From NCBI RefSeq assembly GCF_030373245.1, contig NZ_JAUCZF010000001.1:1054001-1118000 (forward strand): a stretch of 64,000 bases of DNA, in the 5' to 3' direction. Both the position numbers and the translations under genes were made by a program. Below the pieces are notes generated by a model. It searched no databases. It worked only from the letters and a program-made list of their open reading frames with translations, and was not told the origin of the DNA. This stretch comes from Hydrogenophaga sp. (GTDB lineage Bacteria; Pseudomonadota; Gammaproteobacteria; Burkholderiales; Burkholderiaceae_C). How positions within the stretch are numbered: the stretch's first letter is position 1; each line of letters begins with the position of its first letter. Below, one piece after another: positions 19,607-27,823 of this stretch.

Positions 19607-19760
19607 CGAGCACCCCCACGCTCCGCCGCTGCGCGGGTCGCTGCCCCCCGAGGGGGCTGGGCCGCCTTGGGAGCGGCCCGGCGTCGGCCCTGACCACCCG
19701 CGCCGCCTGCGGCGTGACCCCACAAGGGGCTGCTCCGGTGGAGCCGGTTCCGCGGTGCCC
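19607..19760 (+). repeat. Two dispersed GC-rich repeats after purB (both subtypes)
   Basis: The first unit (about 19613-19690) has ACGCTCCGCCGCTGCGCGGG, CCCCCCGAGGGGG and GAGCGGCCCGGCG and is the same subtype as the glnE insertion. The second (about 19695-19760) has CGCGCCGCCTGCGGCGTGAC and GAGCCGGTTCCGCGGTGCCC and matches the other intergenic copies. Together they show the glnE insertion belongs to a repeat normally found between genes. Confidence 0.88.
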
Positions 19761-19811
19761 TGATAAGGACTTCTTTTCCTGCCGACCGACAGGTTCTTGG
19801 CGCACTCAGGA

Positions 19812-19835
19812 CCGTTCGGACTGAGCCTGTCGAAC
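19812..19835. repeat. REP-like short palindrome (CCGTTCGG...CCTGTCGAAC)
   Basis: GTTCG at 19814-19818 pairs with CGAAC at 19831-19835 around GACTGAGCCTGT. Very similar short elements are scattered between genes in many proteobacteria. Single copy in this window. Confidence 0.55.
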
Positions 19836-19863
19836 TCCAGCCAGCACCAAGGTCCTGCTGGAT

Positions 19864-20280
19864 TCAGCTTGGCTTGCCTTCCAGCGCTCGCTCGGCGTAG
19901 CGGTTGAAGCGCCAGGAGGAGCCTTCGAACGTGATGCGCCGCCATGTCGCCCGCTTTTCGCCCGGGGTCATCTCGGTCCAGCGCTGCACCTCGTCAAAGA
20001 AGCGACCGCAGCCTTTGCACATCGCATCGCCCTGGCTGGTGGAACAGATGGCAATGCAAGGGGTGTCTGGCATGGTGTGGAACCAATCCAGCCAGGCCTG
20101 CTTCGCCTGCGCCGGCAGGGAGGCCTCATCGGCCTCGGTCTCACCGTGGTAGATCAGCAGCGCGTACACCTCGGCCAGCGCGCGCAGGGGTGGCGCCAGA
20201 GCCCCGCCGTCGCAAGCCGGCGCGCGCGCGCGCCAGTGGTTGATGGCGGCTTCGATGTCGGTGATGTGGATGCCGGGCAT
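19864..20280 (-). CDS. DUF3717/DUF1289 two-domain protein
   Basis: A 138-residue protein. Residues about 1-65 match DUF3717 (IHITDIEAAINHWR...ALAEVYALLIYH). Residues about 75-125 match DUF1289, with four cysteines in PCIAICSTSQGDAMCKGCGRFFDEV and the following WTEMTPGEKRATWRRI, probably a metal site. The function of either domain is unknown. The fusion is typical of Burkholderiales. It stands alone between purB and the TerC gene. Confidence 0.9.
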   Translation of the reverse strand: MPGIHITDIEAAINHWRARAPACDGGALAPPLRALAEVYALLIYHGETEADEASLPAQAKQAWLDWFHTMPDTPCIAICSTSQGDAMCKGCGRFFDEVQRWTEMTPGEKRATWRRITFEGSSWRFNRYAERALEGKPS

Positions 20281-20363
20281 GAGTGAGACGATCTTAGCGA
20301 GCCCCGCTCCAGTCGGCTCAGGCTCCAGTTGATGTCCACGCGCAAAGGGCCGCGCAAGCGCTC

Positions 20364-20423
20364 AGACCTGTGGCAACTGCGTACAGACCATGACAGCTGG
20401 CGACAGGTCTCGCTGCCTACAAT
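20364..20423 (+). promoter_or_regulatory. Leader hairpin and -10-like box upstream of the TerC gene
   Basis: AGACCTGT (20364-20371) and ACAGGTCT (20403-20410) form an exact 8-bp stem, followed by TACAAT (20418-20423). I looked for a manganese (yybP-ykoY) riboswitch, which often precedes TerC genes, and did not find its conserved core. Confidence 0.3.
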
Positions 20424-20504
20424 CTGCAGCGGAGAGCGCAGCCGTTCGTCGATGGAGCCGCGCCCAGGTACCCACACCGCTCTGCGCGCCACATCGAGAA
20501 ACCC

Positions 20505-21227
20505 ATGGAATTCCTGACTTCGACCGCTTTCTGGGTTGCTCTGGGCCAGATCGTGGTGATCGACATCCTGCTGGGTGGCGACAACGCGGTGGTGATTGCA
20601 CTGGCCTGCCGCAAGCTGCCGCCGGCGCAGCGCACCAAGGGGATCATCTGGGGCACGGCGGGTGCCATCGTCCTGCGGGTGGTGCTGATCCTGTTTGCGA
20701 TGACGCTGCTCAACCTGCCTTTCCTCAAGTTTGTCGGCGCGCTGCTGCTGGTGTGGATCGGCGTCAAGCTGCTCGCGCCCGATACCGACGATCACGGCGA
20801 TATCGCCGGCAGCGACAAGCTGCTGGCCGCCATCAAGACCATCATCGTGGCCGACCTGGTGATGAGCGTGGACAACGTGATCGCGATCGCGGGCGCGGCA
20901 CAAAACGCAGGCGAACATTCCACCTTGCTGGTGGTGCTGGGCCTGCTGATTTCCATTCCCATCATCGTGGCGGGCAGCCAGATCGTCATCAAACTGATGG
21001 CGCGTTTTCCCTTCATCATCGTGGCCGGAGGCATGCTGCTGGGCTGGATCGCCGGTGGCATGCTGGTGACCGATCCGGTGTTTGCCGACCCCAGCCAGTG
21101 GCAGTGGATGTTCAAGATTCCGCAGTCGTCGCTGGTGAAGTACGGCGCGGCGATCGCCGGGGCGGTGCTGGTGCTGGCCATCGGCAAGGCCCTGGCCGCT
21201 CGCCAGCCGCCCGCCGAGGCTGCGTGA
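20505..21227 (+). CDS. TerC family integral membrane protein
   Basis: A 240-residue protein with about seven membrane segments and two TerC repeats, each with a polar motif in a membrane helix: DILLGGDNAVVIALACR (residues about 20-36) and ADLVMSVDNVIAIAGAA. These acidic motifs are thought to bind metal ions. Related proteins export manganese or supply metal to exoenzymes; tellurite resistance is only a historical name. ATG at 20505. The next gene, 48 bases downstream, is also a small membrane protein. Confidence 0.9.
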   Translation: MEFLTSTAFWVALGQIVVIDILLGGDNAVVIALACRKLPPAQRTKGIIWGTAGAIVLRVVLILFAMTLLNLPFLKFVGALLLVWIGVKLLAPDTDDHGDIAGSDKLLAAIKTIIVADLVMSVDNVIAIAGAAQNAGEHSTLLVVLGLLISIPIIVAGSQIVIKLMARFPFIIVAGGMLLGWIAGGMLVTDPVFADPSQWQWMFKIPQSSLVKYGAAIAGAVLVLAIGKALAARQPPAEAA

Positions 21228-21275
21228 GCGCCTGATGACACTGGCCAGCACACGGCCCGGTGCTATGCTGACCCC

Positions 21276-21626
21276 ATGAAACTGATTGTCAAATGGCTGC
21301 TCGCAGCCTGCGCCTTGCTGCTGGTGGCCTACCTCTACCCGGGTGTGCAGATCCAGAGCTACACCTCGGCGCTGATCGCCGCCGCGGTGATTGCCCTGCT
21401 CAACACCCTGGTGCGTCCGCTGCTGGTGGTGCTCACCCTGCCGGTGACCGTGGTCACGCTGGGGCTGTTCCTGTTCGTCATCAACGCGCTGATGTTCTGG
21501 GCCGCCGCCAGCCTGCTCGATGGTTTTCACGTACCCGGCTTCTGGGCTGCGTTGTTCGGCTCGCTGATTTATTCGGTGCTGATGCTGGTGGTGGACGCCG
21601 GGCTCAAGGCGATGTTCGCGCGCTGA
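21276..21626 (+). CDS. Small membrane protein of the phage_holin_4_2 (YvlD-like) family
   Basis: A 116-residue protein with four hydrophobic segments and the family core ALIAAAVIALLNTLVRPLLVVLTLPVTVVTLGLFLFVINALMFWAAA. Despite the family name it is a chromosomal membrane protein of unknown function and not evidence of a prophage; no phage genes are nearby. Confidence 0.88.
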   Translation: MKLIVKWLLAACALLLVAYLYPGVQIQSYTSALIAAAVIALLNTLVRPLLVVLTLPVTVVTLGLFLFVINALMFWAAASLLDGFHVPGFWAALFGSLIYSVLMLVVDAGLKAMFAR

Positions 21627-21638
21627 GCGCGAGCCCGC

Positions 21639-23234
21639 TCACTTCTCCGACTCGGCTTCGCGCAGCAGCACCTCCACCTCGCGCCGACGGCTGTCCACGA
21701 TCGCCAGTTCGATCGGATCCGCCACTCGCAGCGCCGCCGGCAGCGCCTGCGCGGCCTTGAAACGATCGAGCGCGCCGGCGTAATCGCGTTGCGCGACCCG
21801 CGACTCGGCTTCGGCCCGCACGGCCCGCAGCGTCTGGCCTTGCGCCTGCTGGGCACGCGCCAAGGTCTGCCAGGCCAGGGCGTCGCGCGGGTGCTGCACC
21901 ACCCAGTCCAGCAAACGCACGCTGACCCGCTGCGCCTCGTTGTGGGCCAGCGCAGTCTGTGCGCCCAACAGCAGCCCAGCGCGCGAGCCACCAGCCAAAG
22001 CCTGTTCACCCAGCTGAGCGCGCTGCGCCAGGTCAGCGGGGGTCAGTGGTGCACCAGGCGAAAGCAGGATTTCCAGCGCGAGGTGGTCCACGGCGCTGCG
22101 CTGGCTCAGTTCGACCTCCCCGCGCAGCCGTTGCGCCAGCGCCAGGGCTTGCGAGCGTTGCCCCAGGCGTAGGCTGGCGTAGGCGGCGGCGTAACGTTCG
22201 CCGGGCGAGGCGGTGGCGGAAGCGCCGCTTTGTTGCCAGTCGCGCCAGCGTTCTGCGCTGTTTTCCGCCAGGACGCGGGCGCGGGCGGCCATGAGCGCAT
22301 GCATTTGCGCAGATGGGCCCAGCTGGCCTGCACCGCTGGCAGCACCCTGGCGCAGCGGACCATGGACCGGGGCGGCGTCCAGCGGCAGCCGGGCGCGCAT
22401 GTCGGCGATGCGCTCGCCGGTCAGCGGGTGGCTGCGAAGGTAAGGAAACGAGCCGTCGTCGTTCAGCCGCCCGGCTTGCTGCAGTTTGTCGAACATGCTG
22501 ACGAATCCCCGGCCGTCAAACCCCGCACCGGTCAGCACCCCGAAACCCACGCGGTCGGCCTCGCGCTCCATGTCGCGCGAAAAATTGAGCTGGCTTTGCG
22601 CCGCAACCGCCTGGCTGCCCGCAATGGCGGCGTTGGCCACGTCCACGTTGCTGCGTGCGGCCAGCGCACCCAGGATCATGGCGCCCAGCATCCAGGGCGC
22701 GAGTCGATCCTGCGTCGCGATCATGCGCGCGATGTGCCGCTGCGAGACATGGCTGAGCTCGTGCGCCAGCACCGAGGCAAGCTCTTCGGGCCGCTCCGTC
22801 ACCGCCAGCAACCCCAGGTTCACGCCGAGGTACCCGCCCGGCAGCGCAAACGCGTTGACGCGCTTGTCGCGCGAAATCATCAGCTCCCAGGCCAGCCGCT
22901 CGCTCAGTTCGGGCGCCACGTCACCCCGTGCGCGCGCCGCACCCAGCAAGGGCCGCCAGATCGACTGCAGGTAGTCGACCAGCACCGGGTCGTCCAGGTA
23001 GTCTGGGTCGCGGTAGATGTCGCGCGCAATGCGGTCGCCCAGGCGTCGCTCTTCGGCCACCGTCATGCCCGCGCCATCACCCAGGCTGGGCAACCCGGTC
23101 ACAGAGGTGCCAGCAGGAGGCAGCGGGTTTTGGGCCAGCGACAACGTGGCCGGCGCACTCAGCAGCGCCAGCACACAGGCCGGGCCAGCCCAGCGCCGCC
23201 GCCACACTCCCAACCGGTTTGAAAAAGGAACCAT
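21639..23234 (-). CDS. bepA: M48 family periplasmic metalloprotease with TPR-like C-terminus (BepA/YfgC-like)
   Basis: A 531-residue protein with a signal peptide (residues about 1-34, VLALLSAPATLSLAQ), an M48 protease domain with HELSH at residues 158-162 and the third zinc ligand in MEREADRVG. The C-terminal half is alanine/leucine-rich and helical, resembling the TPR part of BepA. BepA degrades or repairs stalled LptD and other outer-membrane proteins. The start at 23234 (ATG after GGTG) puts the signal peptide at the N-terminus; the frame is open 20 codons further without protein-like sequence. Confidence 0.88.
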   Translation of the reverse strand: MVPFSNRLGVWRRRWAGPACVLALLSAPATLSLAQNPLPPAGTSVTGLPSLGDGAGMTVAEERRLGDRIARDIYRDPDYLDDPVLVDYLQSIWRPLLGAARARGDVAPELSERLAWELMISRDKRVNAFALPGGYLGVNLGLLAVTERPEELASVLAHELSHVSQRHIARMIATQDRLAPWMLGAMILGALAARSNVDVANAAIAGSQAVAAQSQLNFSRDMEREADRVGFGVLTGAGFDGRGFVSMFDKLQQAGRLNDDGSFPYLRSHPLTGERIADMRARLPLDAAPVHGPLRQGAASGAGQLGPSAQMHALMAARARVLAENSAERWRDWQQSGASATASPGERYAAAYASLRLGQRSQALALAQRLRGEVELSQRSAVDHLALEILLSPGAPLTPADLAQRAQLGEQALAGGSRAGLLLGAQTALAHNEAQRVSVRLLDWVVQHPRDALAWQTLARAQQAQGQTLRAVRAEAESRVAQRDYAGALDRFKAAQALPAALRVADPIELAIVDSRRREVEVLLREAESEK

Positions 23235-23303
23235 CACCGTATGATGCCGCCTTCGCCCTAAGGTTTCCATCCACCGGTAACCAAGCCGTAGCAAACTGTG
23301 CCG

Positions 23304-23807
23304 ATGACCGCCGAATCCACCTCCGCTTCAGACAGCCCGCTGACCCACTTCGACGCCCAGGGCCAGGCCCACATGGTCGACGTGGCCGCCAAAGCCAGCA
23401 CCCACCGCGTGGCCATCGCAGAGGGCCGCATCACCATGCTGCCCGCCACGCTGGCGTTGATCCAACAGGGCACCGCCAAAAAAGGCGACGTGCTCGGCAT
23501 CGCCCGCATCGCGGGCATCCAGGCCGCCAAGAAGACCAGCGACCTCATCCCTTTGTGTCACCCGATCGCACTGACGCGGGTGGCGGTGGAGTTTGAAGTG
23601 AATGAGTCACACCACAGCGTGCTGTGCCGCGCGACAGCAGAGTGCACCGGCCAGACCGGCGTGGAGATGGAAGCCCTGTCCGCTGTCTCCGTAGCCTTGC
23701 TCACCATCTACGACATGTGCAAGGCGGTGGACCGGGGCATGGTGATGGAAGGGGTGCGATTAGTTGACAAGACGGGAGGAAGGAGTGGGCATTTTGTGGC
23801 TGGCTAA
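23304..23807 (+). CDS. moaC: Cyclic pyranopterin monophosphate synthase
   Basis: A 167-residue MoaC, which forms cyclic pyranopterin monophosphate in the first stage of molybdenum cofactor synthesis. The motifs are [31 protein letters not shown] and [25 protein letters not shown], with the conserved KxxGGRSG end. ATG at 23304; GTG two codons upstream is also open. Divergent from the BepA-like gene. No other moa gene is in the window. Confidence 0.96.
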   Translation: MTAESTSASDSPLTHFDAQGQAHMVDVAAKASTHRVAIAEGRITMLPATLALIQQGTAKKGDVLGIARIAGIQAAKKTSDLIPLCHPIALTRVAVEFEVNESHHSVLCRATAECTGQTGVEMEALSAVSVALLTIYDMCKAVDRGMVMEGVRLVDKTGGRSGHFVAG

Positions 23808-23864
23808 GTGGCGCGGACCATGAGCGTCCACATCGCAAGAAACACATGAGGAACCAATGAGTGT

Positions 23865-25427
23865 TTAAGGGCGCTGTTGGGGCGTACTTGATTGAGCACT
23901 TGTCCAAACCGAATATGCGTCTGGCCAAGCGGCCGCATATCTCAACATATGTGCATGTACAAGGTCAGCCCTTCCGATGAGATTGGCACTCACAATCACA
24001 CGCTCAATGATTTTAGGCTCTGGCGAAATGTGAAGCACCTGCAGGGCCGCCTGAAGCACTACAGCTGCGTTTTCAGCTCTTGGTTCTGATGCTGCTACCT
24101 GCGCGAATAAGACCTGATCTCTAAATAGTAAAGATCGGTAAACCTTCTCTAGGGTTCCGTCTTGAAACTTCGCAATTCTTTCTGAATAGGGGAGATACAA
24201 CTGTGTAACTCTAATGTAATCCCAAGTCGATCCGACCATAAAAGTGAATGCGACCACGAGCCAAGTAATTCTAGTTTTATAGGCAATGACCGACAAATTT
24301 GAACCGTTTTTAGGAGAAAATTTAGCGCGAATCGAAGGCCACAAAAGCCACACCGAGAAGGCAATTAAAGTTTGAAAATTGCCAAACCACAAAGGATACT
24401 CCAGCAAACTATGAAGGCCGACAATTGCAATAATGCCCCACGCCAATTGTTCGTTTCCATCAATTGATACCCAGGGCTTCAACCGATATACTAAAAAAAG
24501 TAATCCCGACATCATAAGTCCTGCTACTGGAATACCGAACTCGGTCGCCAAGTGAAGCGGCAAGTTATGCGCATTAGATAGCATATCGCAGAACCGAGGC
24601 TCATCATACAGAGTGATGTAATGACCATATTTGAGTTCTCCCCAGCCCCAGCCTATCCATGGTTTTTGAGAAATTAAGCTCAGAACATTTTGCCAAAGAA
24701 CCTTCCTGCTGCTACATGTTGATTCGACAGCCATCCTATCGAGCAAATTTCGCCCTTCGAACCCCCAGACCATCGAAAGGAGCGCCGGCAATGACAGGAC
24801 TGCAATTACATAGGCTACAAATATTAGAGCACTCCATCGAATTATTTGTTGGCGTTGAGACCGTGCCCAAAGAATTCCAATCATCAAAACCAACACGAGC
24901 TGTATCGCCCCTCCCCGGGAAGCTGTCGTCGCCAATCCTATTGCAAGAAGAACGCCAATCCAGTGCGTCTGATGGGGAAGCTTATCTTTACGAATCAACC
25001 AGAGCACACTCAACAAACCAACATTTAGCAAACTCGCAAGGTGGTTTGCCTGTCTTGTGTTCGCGTATGCATAGCCAGGGACTGCAGTAGCAATAAATGG
25101 GAAGAAGGAGTCGTCCCAGTTGAAATATTGCATCACCGCCATGATCGCGCTCACGACCGAAGCAACAAGCCAACCAAACACGATGACATCTGCCCCCCTG
25201 CGTGCTCGTTCAAGAAACAAAATCAGCAGCAATAGACCTGATGCCCAAGCGACTAGATTGGGCCAAAATTGCGAGAGTGGTCCATTGGTATATGGCCACA
25301 ACCAAATCATTGCGCCGACCAGCACTCCCAATAACATCTGGGGAGTCCAAGCGATACGGTTGGTCAAAGGTGCAGGCGCTTCGCCCATCAGAGCTTCACT
25401 CAAGATTTTCCTTAATTGAGTCACCAA
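23865..25427 (-). CDS. PglL/Wzy-type O-oligosaccharyltransferase, probably for pilin
   Basis: A 520-residue membrane protein with about a dozen hydrophobic segments. The YANTRQANHLASLLNVGLL block is typical of PglL_A, and Wzy_C features follow (WPWIGWGWG-like PWIGWGWGELKYGHY, SNAHNLPLHLATEFGIP with the key His, EYPLWFGNFQTLIAFSVW). Such enzymes move a lipid-linked glycan onto Ser/Thr of proteins, or ligate O-antigen. The nearby tfpZ and pilin genes favour pilin glycosylation. The DNA is much more AT-rich than its surroundings (24121-24180 has 23 G/C of 60), suggesting recent acquisition. The start overlaps the tfpZ stop. Confidence 0.85.
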   Translation of the reverse strand: MVTQLRKILSEALMGEAPAPLTNRIAWTPQMLLGVLVGAMIWLWPYTNGPLSQFWPNLVAWASGLLLLILFLERARRGADVIVFGWLVASVVSAIMAVMQYFNWDDSFFPFIATAVPGYAYANTRQANHLASLLNVGLLSVLWLIRKDKLPHQTHWIGVLLAIGLATTASRGGAIQLVLVLMIGILWARSQRQQIIRWSALIFVAYVIAVLSLPALLSMVWGFEGRNLLDRMAVESTCSSRKVLWQNVLSLISQKPWIGWGWGELKYGHYITLYDEPRFCDMLSNAHNLPLHLATEFGIPVAGLMMSGLLFLVYRLKPWVSIDGNEQLAWGIIAIVGLHSLLEYPLWFGNFQTLIAFSVWLLWPSIRAKFSPKNGSNLSVIAYKTRITWLVVAFTFMVGSTWDYIRVTQLYLPYSERIAKFQDGTLEKVYRSLLFRDQVLFAQVAASEPRAENAAVVLQAALQVLHISPEPKIIERVIVSANLIGRADLVHAHMLRYAAAWPDAYSVWTSAQSSTPQQRP

Positions 25428-26194
25428 CTATCGATATGAGCATAGGCCACTGGTTGTCCATCAGCTCTTCGAATAAAAATCACCCAATCCGTGATTTCTG
25501 CTCGCACCAATGGTAGGTAGCCCAGGTTTTCCTCATCAATTCCAAGCGAATTTTCTAACTGCATCAATTCTTCAACGCGATTAGGATGCTTTGCCTTTAG
25601 CTCAGCGATTGGACGCAAAGCCCTACTAATTTCAGGCACTATTAAATTGTACTCGCGCCACCTTTCTGGCCTGAACGCCGGATGAACACCTTGCATCGCC
25701 ATTGTTACGCTTTTTGGGTATTCGGGATCCGATGCCTCAAGCAAGCGGACACCTATTAGTCTAGGACCTCCATAACCAAGCTTTGACAAAGAGGAGGGGC
25801 TCTGAGGCAAGCTCCCAACCACAATATCGTTAGCCTGTACCACCCTAAATCTGTCGCCTTCAAAGGCAGTGAAGATTGGGCGTGAGCTCGCGAGTTGAGT
25901 CAAACTAAAAAGAAGTGCAGCGATCTGAATTAAGGCAATTAGAGCAATGTCGATACGCCATTTGTACTTTTCTTTGTCTGGATCGAAGAGTAAAAGTGTG
26001 AGAAGAGGACCGCACGCCAGTTGCAAAGCCAGCAACAGAAAGAGCAAGTTGCGCCCCTGAATCATTTGGTCGTAAGGGTGTGGGTACCAAACACCTAATA
26101 CCAACACTGCGATAACTAAGACTACAACACTACTCAAGCCAAGGTGGATTCCCGCGATTGGAGCAGCACTACGAAGACGTCGAGACCAATTCAT
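25421..26194 (-). CDS. tfpZ: Type IV pilin accessory protein (TfpZ/TfpX family)
   Basis: A 257-residue protein with four N-terminal membrane segments (residues about 10-110, with the conserved WYPHPYDQMIQGRNLLFLLLALQLACGPLLTLLLFDPDK) and a soluble C-terminal part ending in a periplasmic-type domain. TfpZ/X proteins are pilin-specific helpers encoded beside alternative type IV pilin genes and needed for efficient assembly of their cognate pilin. It lies between the pilin gene and the PglL-like gene, overlapping the latter by 7 bp, and shares its AT-rich composition. Confidence 0.88.
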   Translation of the reverse strand: MNWSRRLRSAAPIAGIHLGLSSVVVLVIAVLVLGVWYPHPYDQMIQGRNLLFLLLALQLACGPLLTLLLFDPDKEKYKWRIDIALIALIQIAALLFSLTQLASSRPIFTAFEGDRFRVVQANDIVVGSLPQSPSSLSKLGYGGPRLIGVRLLEASDPEYPKSVTMAMQGVHPAFRPERWREYNLIVPEISRALRPIAELKAKHPNRVEELMQLENSLGIDEENLGYLPLVRAEITDWVIFIRRADGQPVAYAHIDSW

Positions 26195-26237
26195 GCTAGT
26201 GACACTAATTTTCCCAAGTGAGCCTGCTAAACAAAAA

Positions 26238-26257
26238 AGGAGCGCCGAAGCGCTCCT
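26238..26257 (-). terminator. Rho-independent terminator after the pilin gene
   Basis: AGGAGCGC (26238-26245), loop CGAA, GCGCTCCT (26250-26257), with a T run on the minus strand from 26237 downward. It should end most pilin transcripts, leaving lower read-through into tfpZ and the ligase gene. Confidence 0.9.
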
Positions 26258-26275
26258 CTCATCAATCTCCAGCGC

Positions 26276-26788
26276 TTACTTGCACTCAGAGGGGGCGAAG
26301 CGAGCGGGCAGGGTGCCAGCTGTAGCAGTGGCAGTGAAGCTGCCGGCAACAGCGGTAGCGGCCATACAGCGCCAAGACACTGGCTGCGATGGCGGCGTGA
26401 ACGCAGCGGTAGCGTCTGGCAGGTCGGTACCGATAGGCGCATTAGGGGTCAGCCGCAGGGTTCCGTTGCCAGCTGCCGCGGTAGTCGTCACCTCGATCAC
26501 ACCAGTCGCAGGAGCGATGGTCAGACTTGTGATGTTCCGCGTGGCATTGGGTGCCGTGAAACCAGTCGCATAGCCACTAGCATTTGCAGCAGGATTGCCA
26601 GAAGCCAGCACATCCTGCACGTTGACTTTGGCAGCAGAGGCGGCAACCAGGCCCTCCGACACGCGAGCGCGCACCGTGTAGTCCTGGTAAGCCGGCAGGG
26701 CCACAGCAGCCAGGATACCGATGATGGCCACCACGATCATCAGTTCGATGAGGGTGAAACCTTTTTGCATGGAACGCTTCAAGTTCAT
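26276..26788 (-). CDS. pilA: Type IV major pilin (PilA-like)
   Basis: A 170-residue prepilin with leader [10 protein letters not shown] followed by [33 protein letters not shown], so the PilD cut is after Gly10 and the mature chain starts with Phe and has Glu5. Two cysteines near the end (SWRC...SECK) form the D-loop. The middle is rich in Ala, Thr and Gly. The start at 26788 has an AGGAG site eight bases upstream. The gene itself is GC-rich, unlike the tfpZ/ligase pair downstream of it. Transcription is probably sigma-54 dependent. Confidence 0.95.
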   Translation of the reverse strand: MNLKRSMQKGFTLIELMIVVAIIGILAAVALPAYQDYTVRARVSEGLVAASAAKVNVQDVLASGNPAANASGYATGFTAPNATRNITSLTIAPATGVIEVTTTAAAGNGTLRLTPNAPIGTDLPDATAAFTPPSQPVSWRCMAATAVAGSFTATATAGTLPARFAPSECK

Positions 26789-26841
26789 GAGAAAAACTCC
26801 TAGAGGGGTTGGGGAAACAGGTTGACTGACGGGTTCTATTC

Positions 26842-26858
26842 AGCAGAGACCGTGCCAA
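26842..26858 (-). promoter_or_regulatory. Sigma-54 promoter of the pilin gene
   Basis: On the minus strand, TTGGCACGGTCTCTGCT has GG and GC at the exact -24/-12 spacing and matches the consensus TGGCACG-N4-TTGCA well. Transcription would start near 26831, leaving a leader of about 43 bases. Pilin genes are classically driven by RpoN with the activator PilR. Confidence 0.88.
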
Positions 26859-26908
26859 CCTGAAATGGGGTGTTTTTTGTGCCCTGTTTCACGCTTTGCC
26901 GCTGCAGT

Positions 26909-26956
26909 GTGACGATTTGTGTCGGGCGGGGCCGTTGGAAGGTGACGATTTTTGTC
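26909..26956. promoter_or_regulatory. Two direct copies of a 15-base motif upstream of the pilin promoter
   Basis: GTGACGATTTGTGTC (26909-26923) and GTGACGATTTTTGTC (26942-26956) differ at one base and start 33 bases apart (about three helical turns). They lie about 78-125 bases upstream of the predicted start, the normal place for enhancer sites of a sigma-54 activator such as PilR. A third related copy is at 34494-34508. Confidence 0.6.
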
Positions 26957-26982
26957 AGGCCAGCCTAGGCAGACGCGAATTG

Positions 26983-27786
26983 TCACACCTCGAAGCGCAT
27001 GCCGGCGCTGAGCCAGCGGATGTCGTGGCGCACATCGCCGGGCCGGCTGGGTGTCTGATCGAAGCGCTCGATCTCTTCCATGATCAAGCCGGTTTCGGCT
27101 GGTTTGGTGTGGGTGATGTAGATCGGGTAGTGGTGGGCGCGGTCGATGTGGTCCAGCTCGGTGGCCAGCACGCTGGGTGCCAGGTGCAGGCTGCGGGCCG
27201 CCAGGGCTTTCTCGCGGTCGCTGAAGGCGGTTTCGATCACCAGCATGGCCACGTTCATCTGGTTCACGCGGGCCCAGAACGCCGGGTTGCGCTCGGTGTC
27301 GCCGGTGAATATCCAGTGACCGGTGTCGCCCGCGGCGGCGTAACCGACTGCAGGCACGGTGTGCACAGCCGGCAGCACCTCCACCGTCTGGCTGCCCACC
27401 TGCAGCACCTGCCCCACTTCGATGGGCACAAAGCGCATCAGCGGGCGCTCGGCGCTGGGGATGACCGAAAAGTCGGGCCAGATCAGGTTGTTGAACACGT
27501 GGGCCTGGAGCGCGGCGATGGTGCCGGGCAGGGCGTGCACCTGCAGCGGCTGGGCGCCGGCGGCCAGCCGGCGGGCGGCCACGGCGTCGAGCATGAGCGG
27601 CAGCGCGGCCACGTGGTCGAGATGCGAGTGGGTTAGCAGGACGTGGTGGATCTGCGCCATCTCGTCGAGCGTGAGATCGCCCACGCCGGTGCCGGCGTCG
27701 ATGAGCACGTCATCGTCCAGGAGAAACGAGGTGGTGCGGCAGTCTTTGGCGATGGCGCCGGAACAGCCGAGTACGCGAACCCGCAT
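26983..27786 (-). CDS. MBL-fold cyclic-nucleotide phosphodiesterase (class II type)
   Basis: A 267-residue metallo-beta-lactamase-fold enzyme with the metal motif THSHLDH and later ligands in VIETAFSDRE, GDT and ITHTKP. The overall pattern (GCSGAIAKDCRTTSFLLDDDVLIDAGTGVGDL) is that of class II 3',5'-cyclic-nucleotide phosphodiesterases. It lies 37 bases downstream of a class III cyclase gene, so it should hydrolyse the cyclic nucleotide made by that neighbour. cAMP is the likely substrate, though cGMP cannot be excluded. Last gene of a five-gene minus-strand operon. Confidence 0.85.
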   Translation of the reverse strand: MRVRVLGCSGAIAKDCRTTSFLLDDDVLIDAGTGVGDLTLDEMAQIHHVLLTHSHLDHVAALPLMLDAVAARRLAAGAQPLQVHALPGTIAALQAHVFNNLIWPDFSVIPSAERPLMRFVPIEVGQVLQVGSQTVEVLPAVHTVPAVGYAAAGDTGHWIFTGDTERNPAFWARVNQMNVAMLVIETAFSDREKALAARSLHLAPSVLATELDHIDRAHHYPIYITHTKPAETGLIMEEIERFDQTPSRPGDVRHDIRWLSAGMRFEV

Positions 27787-27823
27787 GGGTGGTCAGGTGG
27801 TTGGCAGGCGAACCCGGGTCGGC

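Noticed and set aside
20281..20504. Manganese (yybP-ykoY) riboswitch upstream of the TerC gene
   Set aside because: A stable hairpin is present but the conserved riboswitch core was not found.
21276..21626. Prophage signal from the holin-family protein
   Set aside because: The family is a chromosomal membrane protein group (YvlD-like). No other phage genes, integrase or att sites nearby.
24659..25090. Plus-strand frame inside the PglL-like gene
   Set aside because: Antisense to a membrane protein with conserved ligase motifs. No support for a second gene.
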